A stretch of DNA of 64,000 nucleotides from Arachis hypogaea (Eukaryota > Streptophyta > Magnoliopsida > Fabales > Fabaceae): assembly GCF_003086295.3 (NCBI RefSeq), contig NC_092054.1, positions 18,611,878 through 18,675,877 of the forward strand. Direction: 5' to 3'. The position numbers and the translations under genes were made by a program. This document shows, piece after piece, positions 1 through 13,383 of the stretch (positions are counted from its first letter, which is position 1; the number at the start of each line of letters is the position of its first letter). The notes under the pieces are model-generated. The model was not told where the DNA came from. It did not search any database and was given only the letters and a program-made list of their open reading frames with translations.

Positions 1-3000
1 ACTCTCCAATTTCAATTCATAACATCCTGTATATGCTTTGCCAAATCCAATTCCGGAATATCCTTACCAAGCATTCTTTTGTTTACTAAGAAAAGAGCTT
101 ATAAACAGTTTGTTTCAGAAATAACCTCACGAAATCCACTATCCCAAGCTAGAAGTAAATCTCTCCAAATCGCATACAATTCAGCAAAAAGAACACTGCA
201 CACTTCGACTTTCTCAGTGCAACCTTTCATCCAAAATCCATCAGAATTGCGAATGATACAACCAAAATCAGCATAGCCAAAAGGAGCAAAACAACTAGCA
301 TCACACTTCAATTTAACAGAATGAACTGGAGGTGGAACCCAATGCAAACAAAGCAAAGGAGGAGACAAACAGTGATGCATAGCAAAAATAGTGTGGAACT
401 CTCTTACTAAACTACGAATCAAACTCACCACTTTACTAGCACTCCAAGAGTCATCTATATTAAATAAGTCATGATTTTTGCTTCTCTAAATCCCCTAGAT
501 GGTCGAAAAGAAAAGAAAAACATCTCCACTCCTTGCACATCTGCATAGCCAATTACGTAAATCCGAGTTATCTGAATATAGGTCTAAAAGGTTCCAGACC
601 TCCTTGGCACTAGGGCACTCCCGAAGACAATAAAGAATGGATTCAGAACCATTCTGACACCGATGACAAGTGCTAGATAAAGCTAAGCCACAACCCAAAC
701 GAAACTCTGCCGTAGGAATAACGTTGTGAAGACTGAGCCAAATCAAGAATTTGTACTTCTCAGGAATATCCAGTCGTCATACCCACAACCAATTATCACG
801 CTCATTTCTGTCAAACTTTCTTCTGACTAGCCAATTATATCCACTCATATCTGAGTAGAGTCTAGAAGACGCCACAGCCCACGACCAACCCGATCTCTCT
901 CCAGCATTCAAATCCGGATTATAAGCATTCAAATGCTGTTTGACATGTTCTGGAATGTTAGAGAAAATATCATGGAGATTCCATTGACCATCTTTTCAAA
1001 TGTCTCTAATAGTTAAATCAGAGTCAAATATATGTACAAAAGGGACATCTTGAGCAATTGGACCCTCAATACTCCAATTGTCAAACCAAAAAGATTGATC
1101 AAGTGACCCAACGCACCAAGAAAAGGCATCTTTAAGAGCACCAAAAGCCTTTGAGATACTCTTCCAAACATGAGAAGCGTTGCAAGGGACAGGGCCATCT
1201 AAAACTCCCTCATTCTTCAGATACTTCGCCCTTAATAGAGCAACACAAGACTTGTCCTGACAATGAAAAAGTTGCCAAACCAATTTACCAAGTAAAGATA
1301 TATTAACACACACAGGATCTCTAATACTCAAGCCACCAAATTTCTTTGGAGTGACCACGGTCCTCCAATTAACAAGAGAAAGACCTTTGCCATCAACTTG
1401 ACCCTTTCAAAGGAATTGTCTCATCATAGAAGACAATTTATTGCAAACTCAATTTGGAAAAAAAAATATACCTGTATATGATAGACAGGAATGGATGCTG
1501 CAACAGAATTGATCAGACAAAGTCTTCCTGCTTTATTTAGAAGCCTTCCTTTCCAATTAGCTAATCTTCCCCTCACCTTTTCGATCACTGAATGAAAAGA
1601 AGCCATACTGGTACGGGAATGATTAAGGTTAACTCCAAGATATCTTCCTAAGTCCAAAGCAAAACGTATTGAAGAAACACTAGTAAAAATATCTCTTCTA
1701 CGAGTAGTCACATTTTTAGAACAAAAAGTTTTAGACTTTTCAAGATTTACTTTCATGCCAGATGCCTTGCAAAATATGTTAAGAGAATACATGACCATTT
1801 GGACCTAACTCTTTGTAGCTTGACAGAAAAGTAAGAGATCATCTGCAAACATCAAATGAGAAAATTTTGGGCCACCCCTAGTGACAGAAACTGGTTTTCA
1901 CACACCCTCGACTACCTTATGAGATATATAGCAAGCAAGTCTTTCCATACAAAGCATAAATAAGTAAGGAGACATTGGATCACCATGTCTAAGCCCCCTT
2001 CTAAGAGCAAAACTATTCAATCTATTCTCATTCCACGTAATAGAAAGAGATGACGCACGGACACAATTCATAATCAAATTAACAGTGATGATAGAAAAAC
2101 CAAAAGCAATGAGAGTACTCTCCAAAAATCTCCAATCCACCCTATCATAAACTTTTTCAAGATCAATTTTAAAAGCAAGAGTACCTTTCTTGGATTTTGT
2201 GTGCTTCATAAAATTCAGAATTTCTTGGGCCACAATAATATTATCAGGAGCACCACGACCCGGAATAAAACCTCCTTATAAAGGACTAACAATATCTGGA
2301 AGAAAGGGCCGAAGTCGATTAGTCAATATTTTGGTGATAATTTTATAAACAACATTACACAAGCTAATAGGTCTGAAATTCTTCATAAAGGTAGGGTTAT
2401 CAATTTTAGGAATAAGCACAATCAGAGTTTCCATGATGCTAGGATTTAAGTACTCTCCCAAAAAAGCGCTCTGGATAATATTCCAAATCTCAGTGCCTAC
2501 TATCTTCCAATATTCTTTAAAAAAAATAAAATTGAAAGCCATCTGGACCAGGACCCTTAAAAGGGCTCATACTGAATACTGCTGATTTGACTTTCGCAAA
2601 AGAGACAGGGTCAATTAACTTAGCACAAGTCTTGGTGCTTAGAGTGGGCATCGGAACATCCCCTAAACAATCAACCTCAACCTCTTCCGTTGTACCAAAG
2701 AGATTCTTGTAAAAAGTGAGGGCTTCTTCCTGGAGAATATCTGGATCAGTAGATTAAGACCCATCTCTAATATATAATCCATGTATTCTATCATGGTTTC
2801 TACGCACCAAAATCTGAAGATGAAAGAATTTAGTGTTTCTATCCCATACTTGACCCACTGCGTATGCTCTCTAGATTTCTGGTACCAAAAAAATTTCTCT
2901 TGCAATAAAAGCCTATTGTAATCTTCCCTCAGTTCAGCTTCTTTAATACTCAGAGACAACATATCGGTAACCTCCAAACGCCATTGAATCTGATTAATCT

Positions 3001-3909
3001 GATATTCCAGCTTACTTTTTTGTACAAAAATATTTCCAAAAACCTTTGAGTTAAAGTCCAAAAAAATATGTTGAACCAACTTAAGCCTTTCAGTAATGCC
3101 TCTAAACCCTTGATTCCAAGCTTACTAATAACATGTTTATAAGAAGGATGTGTTGCCCACGCAGCCTAGAACCTAAAAGGACAAGAACCTTTCACTATGG
3201 GGCCACCATGACAACGAACTAAAATAGGGTAATGATTAGAATGAAGCCTGCTAAGAATTTCAGAATAACCCTCAGGAAACATTGTCATCTGTGCCTCATT
3301 AATTAGTGCTCTATCCAACTTTTTAGCAAAGTCCCAGCCAACTTGAACTGTTCTATACCAAGTATATCTCCTACCAGTCATTTTAAGATCAAAGAGTTCA
3401 CAGTCATCTAGAGTAGTAGCTAATAGACTAGCTCTGTGAGAAGAAAAATAAGCACCCGTACTCTCGTCTGGCATCACAATCTCTTTAAAATCACCAACGG
3501 CCAACCATGGTCCATTATGGCCTGAATTAATAGAATGCAAATGATCCCAAAGCATACTTCTTTTTTCAAATTAAGGACTCCCATACACTGCACTACAAAG
3601 CTAAACTAAGTTACCCACACTCACTTTTACTGTGATACGTCAGTCAGTTTAGTCAGTAACCACACAAGAAGCATTAGCAATAGAAGAGAGAAATCAAATG
3701 CAACCCATGTGTCCTACTGCTTCCTCAACACCAACACAATGAAAACCCAACTTATTCCAAAAACTCTTCAAATTATTAAACATAGTATGAGTCTTAAAGA
3801 GAAAGAAGAAAGATAGTTTATATATTCTCACCAAATTTTTGCAATGTACACGGGTTATCTTGTTAGACGCACCCCTCACATTTCAGGCTATGATATTAAA
3901 ACTATCCAT
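1..3909 (-). pseudogene. LINE ORF2: endonuclease, reverse transcriptase, zf-RVT, RNase H (broken)
   Basis: ORF2 nicks the target and primes reverse transcription. The probable start is ATG at 3909-3907. The endonuclease lies at about 3909-3166: its NVRGAS motif follows an in-frame TGA, and the usual ETH/ETK glutamate reads KTH. The reverse transcriptase lies at about 2540-1800 with RPISLCNVVYKI, IDLEKVYDRVDW and FADDLLLF (about 1853-1830). The thumb/connection region spans 1800-1424, zf-RVT 1358-495 and an RVT_3-type RNase H 431-99 (KLKCDASCFA start). It is split into at least eight open pieces, so it is dead. Reading continues past base 1. Confidence 0.87.
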
Positions 3910-4132
3910 AAAAAAAAGCAAAAAAGGAGCTCCAATAACAAACCCGAGAGTCAACATGATGTCCCTGTCTTCGATGATCCTTCCTTTAATGGACTCTCAA
4001 ATTGCAACGCAATTTTCTCCGTCAAAACTTGCGCCACACCTGTCGCCGATGCTCCATGCTTATCTGCCGGCAAATTCTGCAAAGAGTTTGGGTGAGGACA
4101 CTTCGCACAATGCCATTTGTTGTCTCACCTTG

Positions 4133-5470
4133 CTACTGATGATGTATATTGTGACGGGTCCCTGAAGAAGCCACACTAACCGATTTTTCAATATTGATAC
4201 CCCTGCTTAATTTTACTTTGGATCCAATAGCATGTGTTGTACGTTGATGATTAGGCCTTGTCCAAGTATTGGTAGCCTTGTTAGGAGTCTTCTTTGCCTT
4301 TGGTTGGACCTGATGGGTGGTAGCAGAAGGCTTTTGACCCATTTTATACTTTCCTTTCATAATCACTTAAGTTCAACTTTCCAAATTCTCATGTTGTGCG
4401 TGGTCTACATAAACAGCATGCAAATCACCCTCCACCAAATCCGGGACAACAACAGTTGCGGTCTCACCTCCAAGATTCTTGGCAAAATGAAAATTTTCCG
4501 TTTCCACATGCATCGGATTTTTTGAATTTGAACTTTCAGGCTGCTTTGCTACATCGCCGACCACCTTGGCACTAGTTCCTCCTCCCGCGTTGCTGTCAAT
4601 CTTGCATGCCTTCATATCATGACCAAACTTGATACAAGAGCCACAAATAAGGTGAAGACTTTCATATTCAACCTCATATTCAACACCTTCAACAAGAATC
4701 TTCTTAGTCATTGGCAATCCTAAATCTATCTGAACATAGGCACGAGCATATCGTCCTCTTTCAACTAATTTTGTTGTCAAATCAATCTTGACGGGGATGC
4801 CAACTGCAGCTGTAACACAGAGCATTGCATCTTCTTGGTAGTACCAAATTGGTAATCTAGAAATTTTAATCCACACTAAAGTTGCTCCAAAACAGTTTTT
4901 ACTTGAGCTGAACTCTTGATCCCAAGGCTTCACTGCCACATAATTTCCCTCAATCTTCCATGGACCTCCTAAGAGAACCTTTTCTCGCTCCTCAGCCACA
5001 TCAAACTTCACAAGAAAATAGTCAAACCCCATGTCCAACAAATCAAAACCTCCCTTAATCTGCCATATCGTTCGGAGTTTATGAGACAATGTAGTGTAGC
5101 TATAATGTTTACCTAGCACCTTAATCACTATAACATCCTTATAAGGTTTTGCTAAACAATTCTTAGCTTTTTTGGTAAATGCTACACTCAGTGGTAAGAG
5201 ATCTCCTTGCTTCCCAGAAACAACGCAATGTTATCTCCTGACAAAGTTTTAACGAGTGAAAAAGTTCTAGCAATCTTAGAACCCACAACTTTGTCCCTGA
5301 AAGAAACCTTCAAAGGCTTAAAAACCCCTCACGAAATATAATCCTCCTTTTTTCCTAATGCAAGCCCTCCCCCACTCTCCCCCTTATCTCTTCCGCCAAT
5401 ATTGTCAGCTGCCTCGCCGTATTTTACCCTCAAGATCTCTTTCCGCTCACTCCACCGCTCATCTTTGATT
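4133..5470 (-). pseudogene. LINE ORF1: DUF4283 domain plus CCHC zinc knuckle
   Basis: ORF1 proteins of plant LINEs bind RNA and act with ORF2 in the retrotransposition particle. The longest open piece is 5128-4373 (251 codons), with a DUF4283-type fold (LLGGPWKIEGNYVAVKPWD region), then C-X2-C-X4-H-X4-C (CGSCIKFGHDMKAC) near 4650-4610. Upstream, 5390-5130 translates as a related N-terminal part but needs a frame change near 5200, so the protein is frameshifted. After 4373 the same frame passes TGA and TAA and stays open to 4133 as a basic tail. Function is by family resemblance. Confidence 0.82.
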
Positions 5471-6218
5471 TCCAAAATTGTACAGAGTTAAGGGTGTTTC
5501 AATCTAACCAATGTAAGTAAAACCCTAAATTAGTTTACCACCCTAAAATTATAACATTTTCTATTATAATCTTAAAATGCTATTTTTTAAACTAAAAAAA
5601 CTCATTCAATTCAAATTTTAATAATTTAAATCAGATTGAGTTAAATTTAAAAATAAACTCAAACTATTCAATTCAAATCGCAATAAATTATATACTTTAG
5701 ATTAAATTAATTTTACTTTTAAAATTGATTTAAAGTAAAATAAATAGAGGTTCTTAGTGTTTTAAATATAACTACCATGATCATGTGTTAGAGATAATAT
5801 GATAAAAACAAAAAAATAGTTATAAAAACAAGTAAATACTCAAAATCGTTACTAAAAGATCTCTTATTTTTTAAATTGGTTTGCGAAATTGTTTTAATCA
5901 AATTAGTCTTCAAAGAGTATAAGTTATTACCTTTATCGTTCCGTCAATTCTACAATTGAAGCCGTTAATGATTACCTTGTTAAAGTATTCATTGCATACT
6001 GACATAATATGTTTATAAAATTAAATCAAATTAATCTCAATTGCAACCCCAGTCAAACCCAAAAACCCAATAGACCCACCCAACCTGACACAACTACTCC
6101 AGCAACCCAGCGTCAAAATACCAAGTAACTTGTTCATCCCTCGGCAGCTTCCATTAAAGGGTCTTAATGTAAGCCTCGAAGATGACTTCTCCTTCATCTT
6201 TCCTTACCTTTATGTAAA
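5471..6218. other. AT-rich spacer, no gene seen
   Basis: No open frame with recognisable protein similarity. It is the flank of the Athila insertion: the last five bases before that element (6219-6223, CACTT) recur directly after it at 31428-31432, so this stretch was contiguous with 31433 onward before the insertion. Confidence 0.7.
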
Positions 6219-6223
6219 CACTT

Positions 6224-7718
6224 TGATAAACCACTATTTTATGGTTTATCTTGTATTTAATTGAGTGGTTTCATCAAGTCTTTACCCACTTATTCATATG
6301 ATTTGCATGATTTTATAATCCCTTCCTAGTATTGTTTTATGATTGAAAACTTGCTTCATAGAGATCTTTAATTAGTATATTTTAATTCTCCTTTATACCA
6401 TTCGATGCCGTGATCTGTGTGTTAAGTGCTTCAGGCTTTATATAGCAGGAATGGCTTAGAGAATGGAGAGGAAGCTTGCAAAAATGGAAGAAACACAAGA
6501 AACTAAGGAGATGACCAGCGAGTACCGACGCGCACGCATGGCTCACGCGAGCGCGCAGAATGGAGAAATTTGCAGTGATGCGTGCGCGTGCCTGACGCGT
6601 ACGCGTGGATTGGAGTCTGCACAGATGACGCGCACGCGTGACTGACGCATACGCGTGACCTGCGCGATCTCCAGAAATAACAGAAAATGCTGGGGGCGAT
6701 TTCGGGCCGAGTTTTGACCCAGTTTTCGGCCCAGAAACACATAATAAAGCCAGAGAACATGCAGAGACTCGAGACACATTCACATATTCTCATTAGGATA
6801 GTTTTAGATTTTTAGATCTGAATCTAGAGAGGAAATTACTCTTCCTTTAGTTTTTCTTTACATTCATAGTTTATTAGTTTAAAGCTTTTGCTTTTGGATA
6901 TTGAAGAGTCACCACCTCCGTTGAAAATACTATTCTAGTTTGTTTCCTTACTCTTTTATTTATTTATTCCATATTCTTAATTCTTGTTTAGAGTGGTAAT
7001 TGGATTATTTTCATGGATTGTTAATGCAAAGGATTACTTTTACTTTTAATTAATTTGAATCTTTATTTTTAAATTATCATGTCTCTTTTCTATTCCAAAC
7101 TCCCAATAACAAAGATGGTACTCATGTCAATAGAGTAGATTTCCTACTCGACATGGAGGTTGATTAAGAGGAGACACTTGAGTTGGAATTCAAGTGGTTA
7201 GTTAAATTGGAAGTTGTTGGCTAATTCTGTATATACTAACGCTAGACCTTCCTAAGGGAGAGGACTAGGATTTGCGAATAAGAGTTAGCTCAATCACCTG
7301 ACTTTCCTTTATTTAGTAAGGGTTAACTAAGTGGAAATAACAACCTCTTTATACTACACTTGAGAGAATTCCAACAAGGATAGAACTTCCAATTAATCAT
7401 TCCCTCCAGTCAAGGCTTTTTATTTTGAATAATATAAATTCCTTTTAATTTTCATTGCTCTTAATTATAATTATTTATTTTCTATCATTCAACTCTCAAA
7501 ATTCTCGGAAAACTCCTGATTAATAACTTAGCACCATTTCTAGCAACTCGTTGGGAGACGACCTGGGACTCATACTTCCAGTATTTTTTTTATTCTAAAC
7601 TTTTTGTGACAACCTTTCTAAATTGATGAGGTGGATTTTTGCTGGTTAATAGCTATACTCGCAACGCTGTTCTACTATATTATAATCTCTTAATTGGTCT
7701 AACTTCTGCTACGCATCA
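6224..7718 (+). repeat. Athila 5' LTR
   Basis: TG...CA-bounded, 1495 bp, paired with 29933-31427. It contains a CG-rich patch around 6525-6665 with ACGCG/CGCGT motifs; this patch differs most from the 3' LTR, including a replaced block near 6605-6622. The rest is AT-rich. Confidence 0.96.
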
Positions 7719-7723
7719 GTTTT

Positions 7724-7741
7724 TGGCGCCGTTGCCGGGGA
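7724..7741 (+). promoter_or_regulatory. Athila primer-binding site (tRNA-Asp)
   Basis: TGGCGCCGTTGCCGGGGA begins five bases after the LTR. It is complementary to the 3' end of plant tRNA-Asp(GUC), the usual primer of the Athila/Tat branch, and would prime minus-strand DNA synthesis. Confidence 0.93.
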
Positions 7742-7843
7742 GTTGCAATTGTGTGCTGAATTATTAATTAGTGTACATATTTTTATTTTATTTGCATATT
7801 TTATTTTATTTTATTACCATGAGCTATATGTTTCTTTCATTCA

Positions 7844-10708
7844 ATGACGTGTTCACTGCCTGATCCGAGCTTAGCTGCATTTGATCCTGAAATTGAAAGA
7901 ACTCTTTCACGTATTAGGCGAGCTCGACGCAGGTTAGCCTCAGAGGGTGGTGAAGTGATTGTTATCGATTCACCAGTCTCATCTGAGGGCGAATCTGAAC
8001 CGCCATCTGAGAGCAAAACAAGCTCCTTTACTACTGATTCAGTTGATTCACGTGCAGATAACATGGCAGCACCTAGGAGGATTACTCTCCAGGAAGCTGG
8101 AGCTCCAGATTTTACACTGCAGCCATACCAAGTGCATCATCCAACTCTGGCTGCAGATTTTGAGATGAAGACTGCATTAATCAACTTGATGCCCAAGTTT
8201 CATGTCTTACTTGCTCAGGAGCCCATCAAGCACCTCAGGGATTTCCAGACAGCCTGTTCTACTATTAGGCGTCATGGTGCAAATGAACTTTCTATTCTGT
8301 TAACTGTCTTCCTGTTTTCTCTTGAGGGAAAGGCGAGGGAGTGGTACTACTCCCAACATGAAGCAACTATTACCAACTGAGATATGCTCAAGAGAGAATT
8401 CTTGGAAAAATACTTTCCAGCTGAGGTTACAGACAGACTGAGGAAAGAGATCTCCTGCATTGTTCAAGGAGAATCAGAGACTCTTTATGAGTACTGGGAG
8501 CACTTTAAGAACCTTCTGGATGCATGCCCCCATCACATGATTGACAGGTTAGTATTGATCATCTATTTCACTCAAGGCACAAAGCCTCGGGATAAAACTA
8601 CACTAGATGGTGCTAGTAATGGTTCTCTGAAAAAGTACAAGACCGCAGATGAAGCATGGCAACTAATCAGTGACTTAGCTGAGTCCACCAGGAATCATAG
8701 GCACAGGAGTAGCCACTCAAAAGATGTTGTAGAAGTTTTCTCTAGCAGTGAGACTACTGCTCTTACACAGAGTATATGTGAAATGACCAACCTACTGAAG
8801 CAGATGCAGTTGAATCAACAACAAACTCAGCCTTTCCCACCACAACAAAACCAACAGTTAGTTCCCCAAAGTGTATGTAGAATCTGTGCTGATTATAGTC
8901 ATTACATTGATGAATGCTCGTAGCTCCAACAAGAAGACAACACTGTGGCAGCTACTCATAACTTCTATGACCGCCCAAATCAAGGATACAATCAACAAGG
9001 CGGCAACTACAACCAAGGTGGGAACTATAACCAAGGATGGTAGGATAACTCCAACCAAGGCTGGAGGGATAATTCCAACCATGGCTGGAGGGATAACTAT
9101 AACAGAGGAGGCAGAGATAACAATGGAAATCAGAGGTGGAATAACAACAACAGACAGCAAAATCAGAACCAACCTTACAGAGCTCCTCACCTTAGGCAAT
9201 CCCAAGGACCCCAGCACAATCAACAACAGGTCCCCCAGATCACTTATCCACCTTCCTCATCAAATGATGAGATTCTTCGTTCTCTTGCACAAGGACAACA
9301 AGACATGCAAACTACACTGAACTCTATTTTAAACGGTCTAAATGCCACTTTACAAGCTCTCGCCGCCCGAATAGATTCATTACCTACTTCCACCAACCAG
9401 CCTTTAAGCTCCAGTGGAATTCCTTCTCAACCCTTACCTAATCCCAAAGGTGGCATCAATGCCATCACTTTGAGGTCAGGAATCACACTGCAAGAGAGGA
9501 ACCAAGAGGAGCCAAGCCCACTAGAACACACCCCAGTTGAGGATATGGTAGAAGTGGAAGATGCTGAAGAGGAAGAGGAAGTACAAGACAAGGTTGAAGA
9601 AGAAGTAGCTCAGCAAAGGAATGGAGCGCCAAAGGATGCAGAAGCTGCAAGTGGCGCCATTCCTATCTCATTTTTACACCTTGCAAGGAAGTCCAGAAAG
9701 CAGACGGAACTTGATCCCAAAATGGTAGAAATTTTCAAAAAGGTTGAGATAACTGTTCCCCTTTTTTATGTTATTCAGCAAGTACCTAAATATGAAAAGT
9801 TTCTGAAATATTTATGCATACATAAAGATAAAATTGATGAATTAGAAACTATTCCTTTAGGTAGTTCTATATCTGCTTTAATGGGAGGTATACCTGAAAA
9901 ATGTAGTGACCCAGGTCTATGCATGGTTAACTGTACCATTAGAGGTGTAATATTTTCTGATTGCATGTGTGACTTAGGAGCGTGTGTTAGTATAATGCCA
10001 TTGTCTATATATGATACTTTGAGGTTCCATCCCTTAAAAAGGTCAGCAGCTCGTTTTGTGTTAGCAGATAAAAGCATTATTACAGTAGTTAGAATTTCTG
10101 AAGATGTATTAGTGAGTATTAAGGGGCTCACATTTCTCATTGACTTCTATATCCTGGAAATGCCTCCTAATGACTCAGGAAGACCATCATCAATCCTGCT
10201 TGGAAGACCATTCCTGAAGACTTCGAAGTTCAAGCTGGATGTATTCTCAGGAACTTACTCCTTTGAGATAGATGGCAGAACAGTGAGTTTTAGTTTAAAT
10301 GAAGCTATGAAGCACCCTCCGGAAGATCATTCTATATTCCAGTGCGACATCATTGATGAAACTGTACCTAAAGTTCACCAAGAAGAAGTAGAAAAGAAGC
10401 ACATGGAGCAAGGTCCAAGTGTGGGGACACCCTCTAAACACAATGAGGACCCTTTGCCATTATCATTAGCTCAAGATAATCCAGAGCCTAGCCATGAGCA
10501 GAAATTAGAATTGAAACCCCTTCCTCCACACCTCAAGTATGCTTACCTTGAGGATAATCAAAATTTCCCAGTTATCATTGCAAGGGAACTCACTTCCCAA
10601 CAAGAGGAGCAGCTACTTAGTGTGCTGAGAAAACATAAGAAAACAATTGGGTGGAGCTTGGCGAATATAGTAGGCATCAGCTCTCAAGTTTGTGAGCACA
10701 GAATATAA
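7844..10708 (+). pseudogene. Athila gag-protease, interrupted by stops
   Basis: One continuous frame from ATG 7844. It encodes the capsid-like gag (7844-8870), a CCHC knuckle CRICADYSHYIDEC (8876-8917), an Asn/Gln/Gly-rich linker with repeated NQGW/RDN units (8960-9150), an acidic linker, and an Athila-type protease (about 9930-10290) with CDLGACVSIMPLS as its active-site-like motif and LLGRPFLKT following. In-frame stops are TGA 8378-8380, TAG 8921-8923, TAG 9041-9043 and TAA 10706-10708. Gag packages element RNA and the protease would cleave the polyprotein. Not functional as it stands. Confidence 0.9.
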
Positions 10709-10712
10709 TTAG

Positions 10713-13383
10713 AAGAGGGAGCAAAGCCTGTCTGTCAACCCCAAAGAAGTGAATCCTACCATCTTAGAAGTTGTCAAGAAAGAAGTGACCAAGCTACTTG
10801 AAGCAGATATCATTTATCCCATCTCAGATAGTGAATGGGTCAGTCCAGTACAAGTGGTACCCAAGAAGTCTGGAGTCACAACAATAAAGAATGAGTATGG
10901 AGAGCTCCTGACAACTAGAGTGCAGAATTCATGGAGGGTTTGCATTAACTATAGGCGTCTCAACTAAGCTACTCGCAAGGATCACTACCCCTTGCCATTT
11001 ATTGATCAGATGCTTAATCGCCTGTCAGGTAAATTCCATTATTACTTTTTAGATGATTATACAGGCTATTTTCAAATTCATATAGCTCCTGAAGATCAGG
11101 AGAAGACTACTTTTACATGTCCCTTTGGAACATATGCATATAAGAGAATGCCTTTTGGCTTATGTAATGCACCGGCTACTTTCTAAAGATGCATGATGAG
11201 TATCTTTTCAGATCTTATTGAGAACTGTATGGAAGTTTTCATGGATGATTTTAGCGTATATGGTGATTCCTTTATCCTTTGCTTGGATAGTTTAACTAGA
11301 GTATTAGATAGGTGTGTTAGTTCAAACCTTGTATTGAATTTTGAAAAATGTCACTTTATGGTAAAACAAGGGATTGTTCTAGGACATGTTGTATCTAATA
11401 CTGGTATTTCAGTAGATCCAGCAAAGGTGGATGTCATTTCTAGTTTACCTTACCCCTCCTCCGTGAGGGAAGTCCGTTTGTTCCTTGGCCATGCAGGTTT
11501 CTACAGGAGATTCATTAAGGACTTCAGTAAGGTAGCATTACCTTTATCCAGACTGTTGCAGAAAGATATTAAGTTCGAGTTCAGTGAGGATTGCATGCAA
11601 GCATTTGATAAGCTAAAGATCGCCCTGACTCAAGCTCCAATCGTGAGAGGACCAGACTGGAGCCGGCCATTTGAGATTATGTGTGATGCTTCCAACCATG
11701 CAATAGGAGCGGCGCTGGCTCAGCGCGAAGGTAAGGATCCTTTCGTAATTGCTTATGCGTCTAAGACCTTAGACGCTGCTCAGTCTAATTACACTACTAC
11801 TAAAAAAGAGCTTCTTGCTATTGTTTTTGTCCTAGATAAATTCTGAGCCTATTTACTTGGTACTAAGGTGGTAGTGTACTCAGACCATACAGCTCTAAAG
11901 TATTTATTAGCTAAAAAAGAGTCTAAACCAAGGCTAATACGATGGATACTGTTGCTACAAGAATTTGATTTAGAAATTAAGGATAGGAGTGGTAACCAGA
12001 ATTTAGTGGCAGACCACTTGAGTCGCCTTGAGCACATTAAGGATGACTCCACTCCTATCAATGATGCTTTTCCATTTGATAGCTTGCATGCAGTATCTGA
12101 AGTAGTTCCTTGGTATGCACCTGTAGCTAATTATCTAGTTAGCCACACTTTTCCTCTAAATTTTACTAAGTGTCAGAGAGACAAGCTGAAAAGCGAGTCT
12201 AAATATTATATATGGGATAACCCATACTTATGGAGGTGTGATGCTGACCAGGTAATTAGAAGGTGTATACCTCAAATAGAATTCCAGTCCATTTTAGAGG
12301 CCTGCCACTCTTCTGAGAGTGGAGGACATTTTGGCCCTCAAAGAACAGCTAGAAAAATCTTAGACTGTGGATTCTGGTGGCCTACCCTTTTTAAAGATGC
12401 TGCTGAATTTTGTAAATCTTGATTCCCATGCCAAAGGTTTGGTAATATATCCAAGAGGGATGAGATGCCTCAACAGATTATGCTTTTTTGTGAAATTTTT
12501 TATGTTTGGGGCATTGACTTCATGGGTCCATTTCCAAACTCTAATGGTTACCTTTATATACTGTTAGCTGTAGATTATGTTTCTAAATGAGTGGAAGCAA
12601 TTCCTACCCGTACTGATGATGCTAACACTGTTGTTTCCTTTGTTAGAAACCATATTATCTGTCGCTTTGGATCACCACGAGCAATCGTGAGTGATCAAGG
12701 CACTCACTTTTGTAACAGGAGACTAACGGGATTACTGAAGAAGCATGGAATTGTTCATAAAGTAGCGATAGCTTATCATCCCCAAACTAATGGATAAGCA
12801 GAAGTATCTAATAAAGAAATAAAGCGTATTCTGGAGAAGATAGTAAAGCCTCATAGGAAGGACTGGAGTGCCAGGCTACAAGATGCACTCTGGGAATAGC
12901 CCCTTCCGCTTAGTGTACGGAAAGGCTTGCCACCTTCCAGTAGAGGTGGAACACAAGGCTTTCTGGGCTGTGAGGGAGTGCAACATGAATTTTGAGGAAG
13001 CTGGTGCTGAAAGGAAGCTGCAACTAGCTGAATTAGAGAACCTTCGCCTAGAAGCATATGACAACTCCAGGCGATATAAAGAGAAGATGAAGGCTGTCCA
13101 TGACAAGCACATAAAAAGGAGAAAATTCAGACCAGGGGAATTAGTTCTTCTTTATAACTCCAGACTGAGGCTTATACCAGGCAAACTAAGATCAAGATGA
13201 GAAGGTCCCTACAGAGTAGAAAAGGCAGAGCCATACGTAGTTTTTCACCTGCGTTATTCTTCTAGCTCCAAATTCATCAAGGTTAATGGACATCGCCTAA
13301 AGCTTTATCATGGAGAGAAGATTAAGGATCACAAAGAACTAGAGGTCTTCCTCTTGGAAGACCCACCAACAGAAGCAGAATGA
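10713..13383 (+). pseudogene. Athila pol: reverse transcriptase, RNase H, integrase (broken)
   Basis: A frameshift near 10720-10750 moves pol out of the gag-pro frame. RT covers about 10749-11550: WRVCINYRRLN, MPFGLCNAPATF, and FMDDF where Ty3 elements usually have YVDD. RNase H (about 11640-12040) has CDASNHAIGAAL, and the integrase zinc-binding part is near 12290-12440. Integrase core (about 12500-12830) keeps Asp in GIDFMGP, Asp in SDQGTHF and Glu in AEVSNKE. Stops: TAA 10965, TAA 11184, TGA 11844, TGA 12420, TGA about 12588, TAA 12795, TGA 13198. A second frameshift lies near 12890; the frame ends at TGA 13381-13383. Confidence 0.9.

Larger units (their letters stand above)
1..5470 (-). 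mobile_element. LINE (non-LTR retrotransposon), decayed, 3' end outside window
   Basis: Reading the minus strand from about 5470 to 1 gives the plant L1-type order: ORF1 with a DUF4283-like domain and a CCHC knuckle, then ORF2 with endonuclease, reverse transcriptase, zf-RVT and RNase H. Reading frames are broken by many stops and frameshifts. The 3' end and poly(A) tail would lie left of base 1, so no target-site duplication can be identified. The 5' boundary near 5470 is only where coding similarity fades. Confidence 0.88.

Noticed and set aside
6382..6793. Open frames inside the Athila LTRs (repeated at 30091-30501)
   Set aside because: They occur in the non-coding LTR in several frames, and the copies differ by frame-breaking changes.
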